From Sequoia sempervirens (lineage: Eukaryota > Streptophyta > Pinopsida > Cupressales > Cupressaceae): a stretch of DNA of 64,000 nt. The notes beneath the pieces were generated by a model. The model made no database searches. It was not told the DNA's origin and was given only the letters and a program-made list of their open reading frames with translations. Made by a program: the position numbers and the translations under genes. Shown here piece after piece: positions 35,146-47,126 of this stretch. The stretch covers positions 1 through 64,000 of the forward strand of contig VDFB02275664.1 in NCBI GenBank assembly GCA_007258455.2, given 5' to 3'. Position 1 is the stretch's first letter. Each line of letters opens with the position of its first letter.

Positions 35146-36240
35146 TCAAAGACAATGCTTGAGGTGGATCCCATTGACTGGGATAGGTAGCACCTCTCCA
35201 CTTAGCTTGGAAAGTTGGAAAGAATTGTGTGGCTTGCACTCCATGATTACATAGGGTCCATCCCATATTGCATAAAACTTGGTATGTTTACTAGGTTTGC
35301 TTCCATGCTCATTCCATTTGGAAACTAAATCACCAACACTGAAATCTCTTGCATTTCTTTTTATCAAAAGACTTCTTCATCTAAGCTTGGTGAATCTTGA
35401 GCTTCCTCAATGCATCTTTCCTTGTTTCCTCCAATTCCATCAGTTGTGCAAGCCTAACCTCTATAGGATGCTCCTCTAATAGCTCAAGTTCCTTAATGAA
35501 ACTCAGAGTTGGTAATTCAATAGAAATGGGTAACTTGGCTTCCTTACCATAAGTGATAACATAAGGAGAGCAACCTGTAGCTATCTTAGGAGTTATCTTA
35601 TCATCCCAAAGGACTAACTTCAACTTATCATTCCATGTCCTCTAGTTATCCTCAATGGTCTTTTTAATGATCTTAATCAAATTTTTATTGGTGGATTTGG
35701 CCTGCCCATTCCCCTATTGGTAATAGAAAGATGAGGTATTCAAAAAAATGTTATTCTTTACAGACCAATCTAAAATCCTTAAACCAATACAAGCTAATGC
35801 ATTGTTAGAAATGATAGAATCAGGAGTGCCAAATCTAGATACCAAATCTTGATAGAAATACAACATAGAGGTTTCATTTGCTTCCTTCAAAGCAACAACC
35901 TCAATCCACTTGGTAAAATAATATGTTGCAGTTAGAATCCATCTATGGCCTGCACTTGAAGGTGGGTTAATAGGTCCAATGAAATCAAGACCCCACTTAG
36001 CAAAAGGTTTCTCTACTTGAATGGGGTGTAAAGGCAAAGTTGCAAGCCTTTGCTTCCTTGCAAACAGTGAAAATTTATCACACTTCCTAACCCAAGCAAA
36101 TGCATCTTTGAATAAATCTGGCCAATAATATCCAGCTGTCATAATTTTTAGAGTTGTAGTCCTAGGTGCAAAGTGGCCTCCTCAAGATCCACTATGAAAC
36201 TCTTCTCGCAGCTTGTCAATCCGATCTAGTTCAATGGACC
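35146..36240 (-). pseudogene. element C integrase
   Basis: The zinc-binding part is 'EEFHSGS*GGHFAPRTTTL' with 'CDKFSLFARK' (one Cys lost). The core is 'WILTATYYFTKWIEVVALKE' (first Asp to Tyr), 'TPDSIISNNALACIG' (second Asp to Asn) and 'GNGQAKSTNKNLIKI' (Glu to Lys), so all three catalytic residues are gone. The open frame 35381-35623 contains 'ATGCSPYVITYGKEAKLPIS', and 35146-35367 the C-terminal 'SVGDLVSKWNEHGSKPS' with 'WDGPYVIME'. The order matches Ty3/gypsy. Confidence 0.88.
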
Positions 36241-37000
36241 TCAATAAAACACCATGAAAATTCCTTCTATACAAAACACCATCAATAACAACATAAGGGA
36301 TGGATTAAAGTCTATAATACCTTATTTTATCTCTGTCCAAACCTTTAGGGCAGTCACCAGTCTATAGATAATGGACCATTTGCTACACCCAACTTGTAGT
36401 AGGAGCTGAACCAACAGCTTGCTCTTCATTGTTGAGCAATGTTGCAACATGCTCATCATCTTCTTGGTTGTTTTCTCCATTTTCAGCAAGCTGTTCACAC
36501 AAACCCTTGCCCCTAACAAGCTTAGTAACTTTAATATTAACATCAAACTCCATTACTTTAGTTATCTAGCCAACCCTTTTATCATTAATATATGTATTAA
36601 GCAAGAAGTCCTTAATAGTTGGATGTGCAACCAACAACTGAATTTTGTTGTTAGAGAGCACATGCCTAAAATTTTTGAGGATTCTAACAATAGAAAACAC
36701 ATATTTTTCAACAAATGAATATTTTACCTCATAATCATGCAATACTTGGCTGAAAAATGCCACAGGTTGCTCCAATCCTTCCTCATTTTGCTGACAAAGC
36801 ATAGCATAAATAGTGTCAACACCTCCAAATGCGTACAAAATAAAATCTTTATCATAGTTAAGATTAATGATTGTTGGAGCAGCTGCAAGGGAATCTTTTA
36901 TTTTCTCAAAGCTCCTCTTACCCTCTTTAGTCCAATTAAAAGGTGCATTCTTCTTAAGCATTGTTGTAAGAGGATGCAATAATGTTGCAATGTTAGGTAT
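36241..37000 (-). pseudogene. element C gypsy-type RNase H and tether
   Basis: The open frame 36566-37198 continues from RT: 'SFLGRINFVRRFIPNIATLL' then RNase H 'NLNYDKDFILYAFGGVDTIY', 'GLEQPVAFFSQVLHDYEVKY' and 'FRHVLSNNKIQLLVAHPTIK'. The first catalytic Asp (usually L.FDAS) sits in a changed context (YAFGG). Linker sequence to about 36241 follows in broken frames. It is the second RNase H of this element. Confidence 0.8.
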
Positions 37001-38034
37001 GAATCTTCTCACAAAGTTGATCCTACCAAGAAAGCTTTGTAAGCCTTTCTTATGTGTTGGTAGAGGTAAATCAAGAATGGAAAAAACTCTTTTTGGATCA
37101 ATGGAAATACCATGTTTGGGAACAATGTGTCCAAGGGGTTTACCCTCATGGATAAAAAATATGCACTTCTTTGGGTTAAGAGAAACCCCTCCCCGCACCT
37201 CTAAAAAATCTGCCTCAAATGGCCAAGATGTTCATCAACATTTTTTGAAAAGACTGTAATATCATCTAAATATACCAAAACAATCTTGCTCATGAGGCCA
37301 TGAAAGGCCATGTGCATTTCTCTCTGAAAGGTTGCCCCTACATTGGACAAATGAAGGGTCATTTTTCTATATGCCATGGTACCCCATTTGGTGGTAAATG
37401 TAGTTTTGTACCGATCTTCCTCCTTCACTAAAATCTGGTTATAGCTTGAATATCCATCCAACAAAGAAAATCTGTCAGAACCAAAAACAACTTACAAAAT
37501 CTATTCCATTGAGGGTAGCGGGTAATGGTCCTTGAGAGATGTTCTATTCAAATCATGGAAATCAACACACAACCTAATCTCACCATTCTTCTTTCTAACA
37601 GGAACTAAGTTAGAAACCCATGATGTATGCTTAATTGGGAAAATGATATCATTATCAATCAACTTACTCAATTATACCTTCATAAGATGCTCAAGCTTGG
37701 GATTAAGAGGCCTTTTCTTTTGCCTCACTAGTTTTTCTTTGGGCTCTAACTCAATGGTGTGTTGAGATAGCTCAGGGTTAAAACCTTTTAAATATCCATA
37801 TTCCCAAGCAAAAATATCACAAAATTCTTGACAAAGTAGAATAAAAGCTTGTTGTTCCTCTTTGGTACATACCTTTCCAAGCTTGAGGAACTTACCCTTA
37901 AATATCTCAATGGGTTCGTAATGCTCCTGCTTGACCGTCATATTTATTTTTTCCTTTCTAACTTGGTCATCAAAATTGAAAACTGATTCCAAGGTTACCA
38001 AACCCTTGGGTAGCTTGTTTGATTTCAACTGCAC
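37001..38034 (-). pseudogene. element C reverse transcriptase
   Basis: The open frame 37672-38034 starts 'MQLKSNKLPKGLVTLESVFN', the same linker as in element A. The palm follows with 'WVSNLVPVRKKNGEIRLCVD', 'LLDGYSSYNQILVKEEDRYK', 'FTTKWGTMAYRKMTLHLSNV' and the catalytic box 'IVLVYLDDITVFSKN' (37261-37272, both Asp kept). Single stops and a frameshift near 37480-37670 disable it. It would synthesise the element's cDNA. Confidence 0.88.
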
Positions 38035-38044
38035 AATCTAGTTG

Positions 38045-38630
38045 TCATACTGATGTTGCCATTTTTTTTTATTTTCAACTACAAACTTAGCTTCTTCAAT
38101 TAGAAAACTCATAATTTGCTCATCACTTTCAAAAAACTTCCAACTTACATTATTATCAGGTACAGATGGTCTAACAAATTTTACATACTGTTGTACCGCT
38201 ACACTATGAACATTAGTTGGAATATCAAATTGAGACCCTATGGTAGCAAGCTTATCTGCATGTTTATTTTGATTTCTAGGAATGGACAATAGATTGAAAG
38301 CTTAAAAATCCTCAATTAAATCCCAAAATCTATGTTTATACTTCTTGAGAAAATCACTTTTTGTAATGTTTGGATTTCTAACTTGATTTACAACCAATTT
38401 AGAATCACCAAAAACTTTTAAGCACTTTAAACCTCTATTTCTAGCCCATTCCAGGTCATGAATAAGTGCTTCATATTCAGCTATATTATTTGTACAACTA
38501 CAAGCAAACCTCAATGTTGAGTAATACTATCTCCATCAGGTGAAATCAACATGGCTCATCCACCAACACCCATTTTGCTTCTTGAACCATCAAAATACAT
38601 CTTCCAAAGTTGATTAACTTGTTGTTTAGG
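38045..38630 (-). pseudogene. element C RNase H placed before RT (aRNH-like)
   Basis: In order: 'QLWKMYFDGSRSKMGVGG' (first Asp), 'TNNIAEYEALIHDLEWARNR' (Glu), 'LKVFGDSKLVVNQVRNP' (Asp) and 'PRNQNKHADKLATIGSQFD' (last Asp). All four catalytic residues are kept, although the frame is broken near 38530 and 38290. The open pieces are 38302-38514, 38038-38289 and the end of 38556-38942. The place between protease and RT is the same as in element A, so the order is a family trait and not an accident. Confidence 0.87.
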
Positions 38631-39330
38631 CTGATTTTGATCTTTAACCAGATTTGGAACCACTGCATCAGGTTCATGAATCATGTAAATTCCTAATCCT
38701 ACCTCATTGGTGTGACTGAAGGGGTCAACTTCATGATTCTCAGTTGCCCACTCATCTAGATTTACATCCTCAATAGGTGTGTTGGGGTCTAGGATCATGG
38801 ATTGATCCTCCAACTCATGGGTAATGTAGAGGTTAGCATTTACAGGGATAGGGACATATGGTTCAATATTATCCTTGACATGAGGCTTATATTTTATGGT
38901 TACCTTTGTGCCATACCTTGTTCTTAAAAACAATGAGACCAATCAAAAGATAGAAACCCACCCAACTTAGCAGTAAAATCCCTAGAAAGACATATGGAAA
39001 AATGAGGTGGTAGGTCAATAACATGGATATCTTGAGGGATTGCAAAATTTGGGCATGCATGCAAGGTAAGAGCTAAACTTTTAATCACCCCAGCAGTCTT
39101 AACAACAGATCCATCTAGCTAAACCACTCCCTTTGAAAGAGGCTTGTATGTTAATCCTAGCTTATCAGCTAGACTCTTAGGCATTACATAACTACTTGCA
39201 CCAAAATCAATCATGCAATTGTGCACTAGTTTGTCACCAATGATCAAACTTAAATAAAATGGAGGAGGCTTTACATCTTGGGCTTGCTACTCATTCATAA
39301 CTTCAGGGTTGTTTGCAAGCACAATCTTAG
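38631..39330 (-). pseudogene. element C aspartic protease and linker
   Basis: 'PPPFYLSLIIGDKLVHNCM' leads to the active site 'MIDFGASSYVMPKSLADKLG' (about 39200), in which the usual Asp-Ser-Gly reads Asp-Phe-Gly. 'IDLPPHFSICLSRDFTAKLG' follows. The open frame 38556-38942 is a Pro/Asp-rich linker to RNase H. The matching residues and position parallel element A. Confidence 0.82.
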
Positions 39331-39331
39331 T

Positions 39332-41127
39332 CTAATCTTGGTTAGAAACATCATAAATAGAAATCTTAGCCAAAGCATCTTGCAATAAGTCTTTTTTCCT
39401 AGGAATATGCAATGCATCCATTATTGACATGCTAATAGTCGCCTTCTTCAGATGTTCAACAATATTAAATGAAGTGGGACTCACCTTTTGTTGCCCCTTA
39501 GAAACAACAACTTCATTTTGAGTTGCTAATGGTTGTGGTTGTGCCTTTGACTGATCCTTATTAGGCACAACTTGTCCTCTTTGTAAAATTTGAACTTTCT
39601 GATAAGTAGTGGGAACAACTTGAGCTGTAGAAGCTTGAAATTTACCTTTATCTAGTTGTTGTTGGGCTTTTTTAGCTTGCTTCCCCAAGTCAATAGCCCT
39701 CCTTTTTGATCTAGTATTGGCTTCAACAGGTGAATCTGGCTGATTTTGACCTTGGGGATGATTTACCCCACAAAACTTAGTGCCTTTCCAATTAATCAAG
39801 GAAACATCAGGGTTACCTTGCTGCTTTGGATTTTATTTTGATATAATTTTTGAACCAACATAACTGTTCTGAACCATTGAAGCTTGATTCCCCATCCCGT
39901 TCATGCATGTGGCTTGGCTATGATGCTGGTCATAGGAATAACACCAATCACACTCCTATTCCATATTGTTTTGGATAGGCATAATATCCTTTGAAGAGCT
40001 GGCATCATTAGGATTGTAAGGCTAAAAGGGCCTAGAATTGAAATTTATTCTTTGACCTTGAGAGTTAGCTTGAAAAGGTGGCCTATTTGATTGATTATGT
40101 TGATATGGAGCTTCGTATGGCCTAGAAACTTGGCCAAATTGCTTCTTGAGGTTGAAAAACTCATTACTAACAGTCTTGCTAAAGTTTTGCAGCATGCCCT
40201 TCAACTCTTGAAACTCTTGAGATGGATTTGGGACAACAACCTCTTGGGTTGTAGCTTGATAACCTATGGCAGGAGTAAGCGGAACAACATCTAAAGGGGG
40301 TAATAACATAGGAATAGGTGGTTGTACTTCAGGAAAAATTAGCATAGGAGGCCTCAGGGCTATTCTACCAGCTTGAATAAGACAATTTTCTACTCTAAGA
40401 GCTATGTCATAAGCATTAGAGAGTGTAAATCCACCCACAGACTGAATCATCACAAAAATTTCACTATTCAAAGCCTTGAGAAAGAAAAGAAATGTATGTT
40501 CAGGTGAAGGATTTATCGTCATTGGAATCCTATCCCAAGTCATCTGGAAATGGTAGTTAAAATCTGACCTATGCTCATGAGGAGCTCTCTTGATTGTACT
40601 CAATTGTTCCAATAAAGATAAATGATCCAATTTGTCCTCAAACTGTTGGTGCAAGCCATCACCCAGTTGATCCCATGTTGAAATTGAATTTGTTGGAAGA
40701 CCTTTAACCCACTGCAAGGCTTTTCCCTTCAGTGATGCAGGCAAAAGCCTAAGTGCTACGTTCTCTCCAGTGACATTATGAACCAAGCACAATGTTGCCA
40801 CATCTCGAATGTGCTCAACAGGAGTGGTCTGATCCTCTCTTATAAAATATGGTAGACTTTTGAGGGCTGCAACAGGAATTCCATCATGCTGAGTGAGAAA
40901 TAATGGGCTGCCCCCATTAAAGGTGCAAATGTAAACTGCCTTGCCATCATTGGTGCTTGTGCTACAGGTATTAGATTTTTCTGCACTGGATTTGCAGGGC
41001 TGAGATTTGGAGGTGTATATTTTGACCTCCTTGGCGAGTTAACAAAATTTATTTCTATCCTACCCCTTCTTTTTGGCCATGACAACTGCAAATATTCAAA
41101 TGGAGCAGGGCTTGATCTGGTTTGCAC
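39332..41127 (-). pseudogene. element C gag
   Basis: 'MQTRSSPAPFEYLQLSWPKR' at 41127 is the likely start, about 150 bp after the primer site. The open frame 40022-40801 carries the gag domain: 'RLLPASLKGKALQWVKGLPT', 'STWDQLGDGLHQQFEDK' and 'FNYHFQMTWDRIP'. A Pro/Gln-rich tail follows, then a knuckle-like 'CDWCYSYDQHHSQATC' (about 39907-39954, Cys-x2-Cys with widened spacing to His-x4-Cys). 39332-39799 gives a Gln/Lys-rich region before the protease. Frames change near 40810 and 39960. Confidence 0.82.
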
Positions 41128-41281
41128 TCTTCATATAAGCTGGTTACATTAGATCTGCATGCAAAACTAGAGAATGGAGTTGCCAGGTATAAACTTAAAA
41201 CCTCTAAAGGCTGAAAAAATTGCTGCATATACCAGAACAACAACTTAAAACTTTGAAATCTTTCTCTGAAACAAAATTTCA

Positions 41282-41301
41282 GGGTCCCACCAGGTGTGCC
41301 A
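41282..41301 (-). promoter_or_regulatory. element C primer-binding site
   Basis: The complement reads 'tggcacacctggtgggaccc', 5 bp inside the 5' LTR end GACAACA. A TGG start and this spacing are expected for a tRNA primer site; the tRNA is not assigned. Confidence 0.7.
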
Positions 41302-41306
41302 AAAAC

Positions 41307-43404
41307 TGTTGTCAATCAGGATTGCACCCTAGCTAAGTTTGACTCAACTATCTTGTTGTAACATGGAAACATTCTCAAATTGTGGGTGACTTATGGCGAG
41401 AATGAATCTCCAGAGAGGGTTGGTTCCCCTCACAGATTACCTAAACCAAATTCTTTTCTGAGAAAAGGGATAGAAGGATGATTGAAATGAAAATCCTAAA
41501 ATCTAAAGGGTGATGCACATAACTTATAAGATTATTCATTAACTCAACTCACAATCAACTCTCAAAGCATTAACTCTCACAATCTCATAGGAAACATACA
41601 ACACAAAAGTGATTTGTATGAAGGTTCGAAACCAAACACAACATACAACCTGTATCATATGAAATTTCTACACCCACACTTGCAATAATGAGACATAAAA
41701 ATTTCTCAAAACTCAGAATCACAATGACAACATCAAATCAATACTACAAAATGAGACCAAATTATGAGATAGGAATGCTCTTCTCCTTTTATTGAATCTA
41801 AAAAGAGTATCAACATGAAAATATGAGTACAAAATGAAGCTTACAAAACTCTCTGCAAATGATCAAGAGAGAAAGAAGCAAATCTGAACTAAGAAAAAAT
41901 TAAGTTTTTCTCAAATATATATCTCCAATATGTCTCCAAGAGTGAGAAGGGAAAAATCTGAGTGAACTGCTCTCCAAAATAGAAACTTCAATGTAATTTT
42001 TGAGCAAGGAGAAAAATCCTAAAAAATAGGGCATAAAACTGCTCCAAACTGAATGACAAAGCTGAAAACTTTCTCTCCTAAGAGGGTCGACCCAGAAATG
42101 ACTAAAAAATCAAGTCAGAATTGACTGAAATAGAAATAGAAACTTCAATCTCACTTTTTTTTTCTATTTTGCTTAAAAAAGACTCAAACTTAAAAAGGAA
42201 GGCTTCCACTCAACACTTGCTCTATTTTACTACATTTTAAATAACAATTACTAAGGAAATTTATAGAAACATTGCCTTAATATTGTTTTACAATGTTTGC
42301 AGTTTTTATTTTTTGCAAAAGAAAGAAAGCTCGACCTTGACTTTTGACTTGATTTTTGTAAAACCATAGAATACACAAGGGTTTGAACATATTTTGCAAA
42401 GTGTAAAATATTCTCACTTGGGCATTTAATTTTCTCTAAAAATAAGAAAATAATTAAGGCATATCAAATGTTTTGAGTTTGCAAAATTTTGTAAAAGGAA
42501 CTCAAGGCATATAACCTAAGTTTGCAAAGCATTGGAAAGTCTTGACGTGAAAATGAAGGGGGCCAAGGTATTATTTAAGGTATGATATTTTTTAAAGCAA
42601 TGTGGAAAAATCACATGGCCGAATTAGGGCAAATGGGGAAACCCTAACAAAAAACCTTTGGCCTCCTTACTTTTCGCCCTCATTTTGCATTTTGATTTTG
42701 GAAAAATCTCTGTTGGGCATCACCACCATGGAACTAGTGTTTGAGCTCGAACCCTTCAGTATTATGTTGTTTTCTGAGAGCTTTCATAAGGAATATTTGT
42801 TAGTTCCCTATTGAGGCTGAGCTAGGTAATGTTTCTACACAGAAACTCAATGGTTCTTCATCCATTTTCAGTTATCTGAATGCAATTTTGGATGCATTTA
42901 CTCGCGGATTCTTCTTTTGCTCATGTACTTTATTTTTTGTTTCACTTGGTCAAAACCCTCCTTTTCTTTGAGGCCGCCATGAATGCAATTTGTTCAGGAT
43001 TTGGAGTCTTCTTTGAGAAAGCCCTTAGACTTGAATGCATTTTCTCAACAACAAAACTAAGGTAAGCTTTGAACCTTGCATTTCCCTCTTATTTTTTGGT
43101 GATAATATGCTTGATTCAAGCTCAATAAGTGCAAGAATGATGAACTATTTGTGTTTCTTGTGCAAAAACCTTCATGGGTTCCTTCATTTTTGCAAAATAT
43201 AAAACCCTTTGCATTCTAAGTTTATTATTTCCATTATTTATGAGGGCTTTTTGTATAATAAGTCCACGGCCTCTTAAATTTTTGGGTATTTGTAATGCTT
43301 GCAGGTCGAGCTTTCTCTTCATTTCTCACACTTGGCTCCTTTGTATTTCCATTTTCTATTGAAAAATACACACTTTCTTTGCATATATTTCCATTCCTTG
43401 TTTC
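41307..43404 (-). repeat. element C 5' LTR, part next to gag
   Basis: Aligns with 30572 to about 32665 of the other LTR. Interrupted at 43404 by element D. Confidence 0.9.
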
Positions 43405-44910
43405 TGTTGGGTCTCAAAAACACAGGTTTGAACCATGAGAGGTTGCCAGGCTCTCACAACGTTTTTGGCTAACGTACAAGGCCAAACAATGAATTTGAAC
43501 CTTCAACTCTTTAGGTTCTACTAGACCTAGGTGGCTAAACCTATGTGAATGAAGCAGATTTGAACTGTGTGTTTATTCCCTAAGCAATCTATCCACTATG
43601 GCAATTTAAAGTGGAGAGATGAAATCTTATTTAGTATGAATTGTATAAGCAATATATTCACTTAACAGATGTAAAAGATAAAATGGATGAAACTAAAGAT
43701 GAAATGTGTGAGACCAGTGCCTTATTGGGTAAAACAGAGTCAAGTGAAAGTCTGAGATGAGTGACTTTTATCTAGCATAAACTCTAATTGTTTGGCATAT
43801 AGATATTTGTTTATAACTTGTATAAACATGCAAGAATGTAATTACCAAGTTCTTAAAAATGATACTTCCAAATTACTGTGACTAATTTGAAGGGTTTAAT
43901 CTTTACTTGAAAGGACCAACTAATCACACCACACAGATGCAACAAATGTGCATTGATAACTGAGTATATGATTGATATATCAATTTAAATAATCAAGAAC
44001 TATCAACCTTGGAGACAACTTAATAATATTTTTTAATTAATCCAACAAACAACTGATACTGGAAATATGCCACAAAAATCAAAGGACTTCCATTGATTCC
44101 TCCAGGATCTTATACATGCATCATAGTCTCTGAAATGTAAACATCATTGAAAATTATCTACTGTATCTTTTTTCCTCCTCTAACCTTACTTATGGTCTTG
44201 GTCTCTCTTATTTATACAAGAGGCAACAAGCTTCAGACCAAAGGACGCGACGTTTGGTAACAAAACATAACTGAAAAATGATGATTAGTATTCAATTGAT
44301 CCCAAATCTTTCTCTTGCCACTTTCCAATTGTTAAATCATTCGGCCACTTGAATTCCTGTGCAACAATAGCTGATTACTGCATTACCTCGCATCACCTTT
44401 TATCCTCCTGCGATACCACAATACATAGCATTATCCTTTCTTACCATACTGCTCTACCACACATTCCTTTGGTCTTCCTTATGGTACCACAGTGTCTCCT
44501 TAGTGGTTCGCATACTGCTCCACTGTAGGCTCAGTTTGCACCCTCCACGGTATAGCAATTCCTTCTTATGTCTATTCTTGCTTCACTGCTCTATCGCGTA
44601 TTCCTTTTGCTAATGTTGATGATGACCTCGATTTACTGCGGGCTAAGTATGAGCCCTCCATGGTATAGTGGTAATATAACATGTTGCTACCCCCTCATCG
44701 TGCTACCGTGAGTTACCTTGTTGGAGGCCGCGGTAAGGAGGTAAAAGGAAAGGCAATATGGGGTGATCTAATATGGCAGCGGTATGGTGGTAAAAGGCTA
44801 ATTTGACTCTGCAGATGGCTGGAACATATATTTTATGAAAATATAGAGAAAGATCCTTGATTTTATATGACAAAATCATTAGAATTTATATGAAAATTAT
44901 GATTCCAGCA
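43405..44910 (-). repeat. element D 3' LTR
   Basis: 1,506 bp. The 44380-44750 part holds a motif array that in the other LTR reads 'accgcggta'; here many of its CpG sites have changed to TpG or CpA. Confidence 0.88.
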
Positions 44911-45094
44911 ACGGCTCCAGTTGGGGATGAGTGATTTATTGATCACTGCAAGAATCCAGAATCTCTGGTTACGCAAACCAAACATTTTATTCTTTGAACA
45001 AAAGACTTAAAATACTTTCTTGTCATGAATTGATATGGTTTTCCAAAAAACCACACCATGGTTGATGGCACAAGGCCACCAAAATGATTTTCCC

Positions 45095-46959
45095 CTATTT
45101 TCCCCTGTCAAACACCTTGCTTTGTTTTGTTTTCAACAAATTATTGTTAAGAGCACTCATGCAATCAACCCTGCCACTGTCATTGAAAACCTTTAGAAGA
45201 TCATTATGTTCAGCTTGGCACATGTTCTTTTCACTACTTTGCAGTTCATACTCTCCATCATCATTGGATAAATCTCTGTCATCCTTACCACACAAAGTGT
45301 ATTCACATTCAATGCAACTTTTCTCATTGTTCTACTCACTACCATGTATTGTAAAATGATCTCCTAGCTGTATAAAAAATTCACCATCAGAATGTCATTC
45401 TTGTAAGTCTGAAAATTCTTCCATATCAACATTTTTTGGAACAACCAAATTTGAATTTTTTTTTACTTCTTCCATATCACTAGTTGGCAATGACACAAAA
45501 TTCTAATCCATACAACCATCATCATGTACATATTTGAATCAATTAATCCTAGAGATGAATTTTATGAACCTTGATGTGTACATTTTTTATAGTTTGTTGC
45601 TAGTAAATTTGAAATTTGTCCACTATTGAGTGAACATGCCTCTATATCCATATCATTGCTACTGTATTCATCATCAAAAAGTGGCAATTCAAGTGCCTTG
45701 ATCTCACATTCAATTGTTTCACAAATTGGTACATCATCTTGATTATCAAAAAACACTTCATCTTCAACATAAAATGGATTTCAAAACACATAAAATTCCT
45801 ATTTTGGCACACCTTGGTAAAATATCTTTTGATCTTCTTCTGTTTTTTCATTAAACAATATATTTGAAAAAAATTGAAAACCGTTTTCAAATGTACAAAC
45901 CTCTGTAGCATCAAATGTATCTCCATGGTTCTCATCTGCAGATGGATGTGTCATTTGTTCACTATCAAATGATTTTTTAATTTCTGTTGTTTCTTTATCC
46001 TAATCTCCATAAGAACTGCAAGAATCACTTTGTTGTAGATCAATATTTGAATATTCAATAGACCCCTCATAACAAGCACTGTCACAATCTGTTATGCAAG
46101 AGAGACCTTTTGTATCTTCATCTTCATCATGCAAACTGCTATAAGAATTATTTTGACTTGCACATGTCTCATCTTCTATTGGTTGCATTGTTTGATCAAT
46201 TTCTACATCTTCATCAATGATGTCACCATTGTCTTCATACCTTTTCTTATCTACAATATCAGTCCATTCATCCAATTGATCAAAATAAACTGGTATCCAT
46301 GATTCAGGCCAATAAATTGGGTTTGGATCATACACTTCCATGAACTGCTGAATGATCTCAGACCTACTTTGTGGGAAATTAAAAGGTATTTTCCTACAAA
46401 TATCTTCCATTTTGCGGAACAAAGAGTGCCCAGATTCTCCTCTATATCTCCTTATGTCGAGAAAGGCATCCAAAATATTTTTGAAACATTCATCATTTTT
46501 CTTCACAGATTGTTGGTTCTGATATGTACCCTACTATAGATTTTGACTGACATTTCCAAGTGAGCTGGAATTGTGTTGCACTTGACATTGATTATATTGA
46601 TAATCTTGGTAACTTGCCAGTCTTTATCCAAGAGGGACTGGATAAGCATTTATTTGTTTTGATGGCTGTGGTGAATAAATGTTCTGTTGTGTATGATATG
46701 TATTGCCTCCATTGTGAAGATTTCCAATTGTATTATTAGGCACTTGTGGGGTCCAATGCCTGCTTGCATTTGTATATTCATTATTATTGCAGAATGGTAT
46801 ATTTTGTGATGCATTTGGGACACGTTTGACTCCTAATTGTAGCAGTTGTTGCTCCAATTGTAGCCATTGTTTTCTCAATTCTTTCAACTCTCTTATTGAC
46901 TGTTTCCTTTTCTCTTCTTCTGACATCTTTACCAAAAAATTGGAAAAGTGTTGTTCCAC
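45095..46959 (-). pseudogene. element D unknown acidic ORF
   Basis: On the minus strand a single decayed reading begins 'MEQHFSNFLVKMSEEEKRKQ', continues as a helix 'LKELRKQWLQLEQQLLQLG' (likely coiled coil, 46850-46900) and an Asn/Gln/His-rich stretch. The longest open piece, 46000-46506 (168 codons), has 'FLDIRRYRGESGHSLFRKME' and 'YDPNPIYWPESWIPVYFDQL', then a strongly Asp/Glu/Ser-rich tail. Further acidic pieces are 45642-45935, 45562-45756 and 45095-45295. I recognise no domain. The position of gag suggests a gag-like or accessory protein; this is inference. Confidence 0.55.
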
Positions 46960-47102
46960 AATGTCTATGCATTATCTATCAATTATAAACAGAGTTGCCA
47001 CCTACTTTTTAAAAAGTAGGAAAATGTTACAACTTCTTATTTATTCCCAACAGAGTCTGTATAATATTTTTGACTCTATGACAAAGGCCCTGACTCTGAG
47101 TT

Positions 47103-47123
47103 GATTCCCCAGTAGAGTCGCCA
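47103..47123 (-). promoter_or_regulatory. element D primer-binding site
   Basis: The complement reads 'tggcgactctactggggaat', 3 bp inside the right LTR. This resembles primer sites common in Tat/Ogre-type plant elements (TGGCGACTC.CTGGGGA, from memory), and it sets the element on the minus strand. Confidence 0.75.
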
Positions 47124-47126
47124 AAC

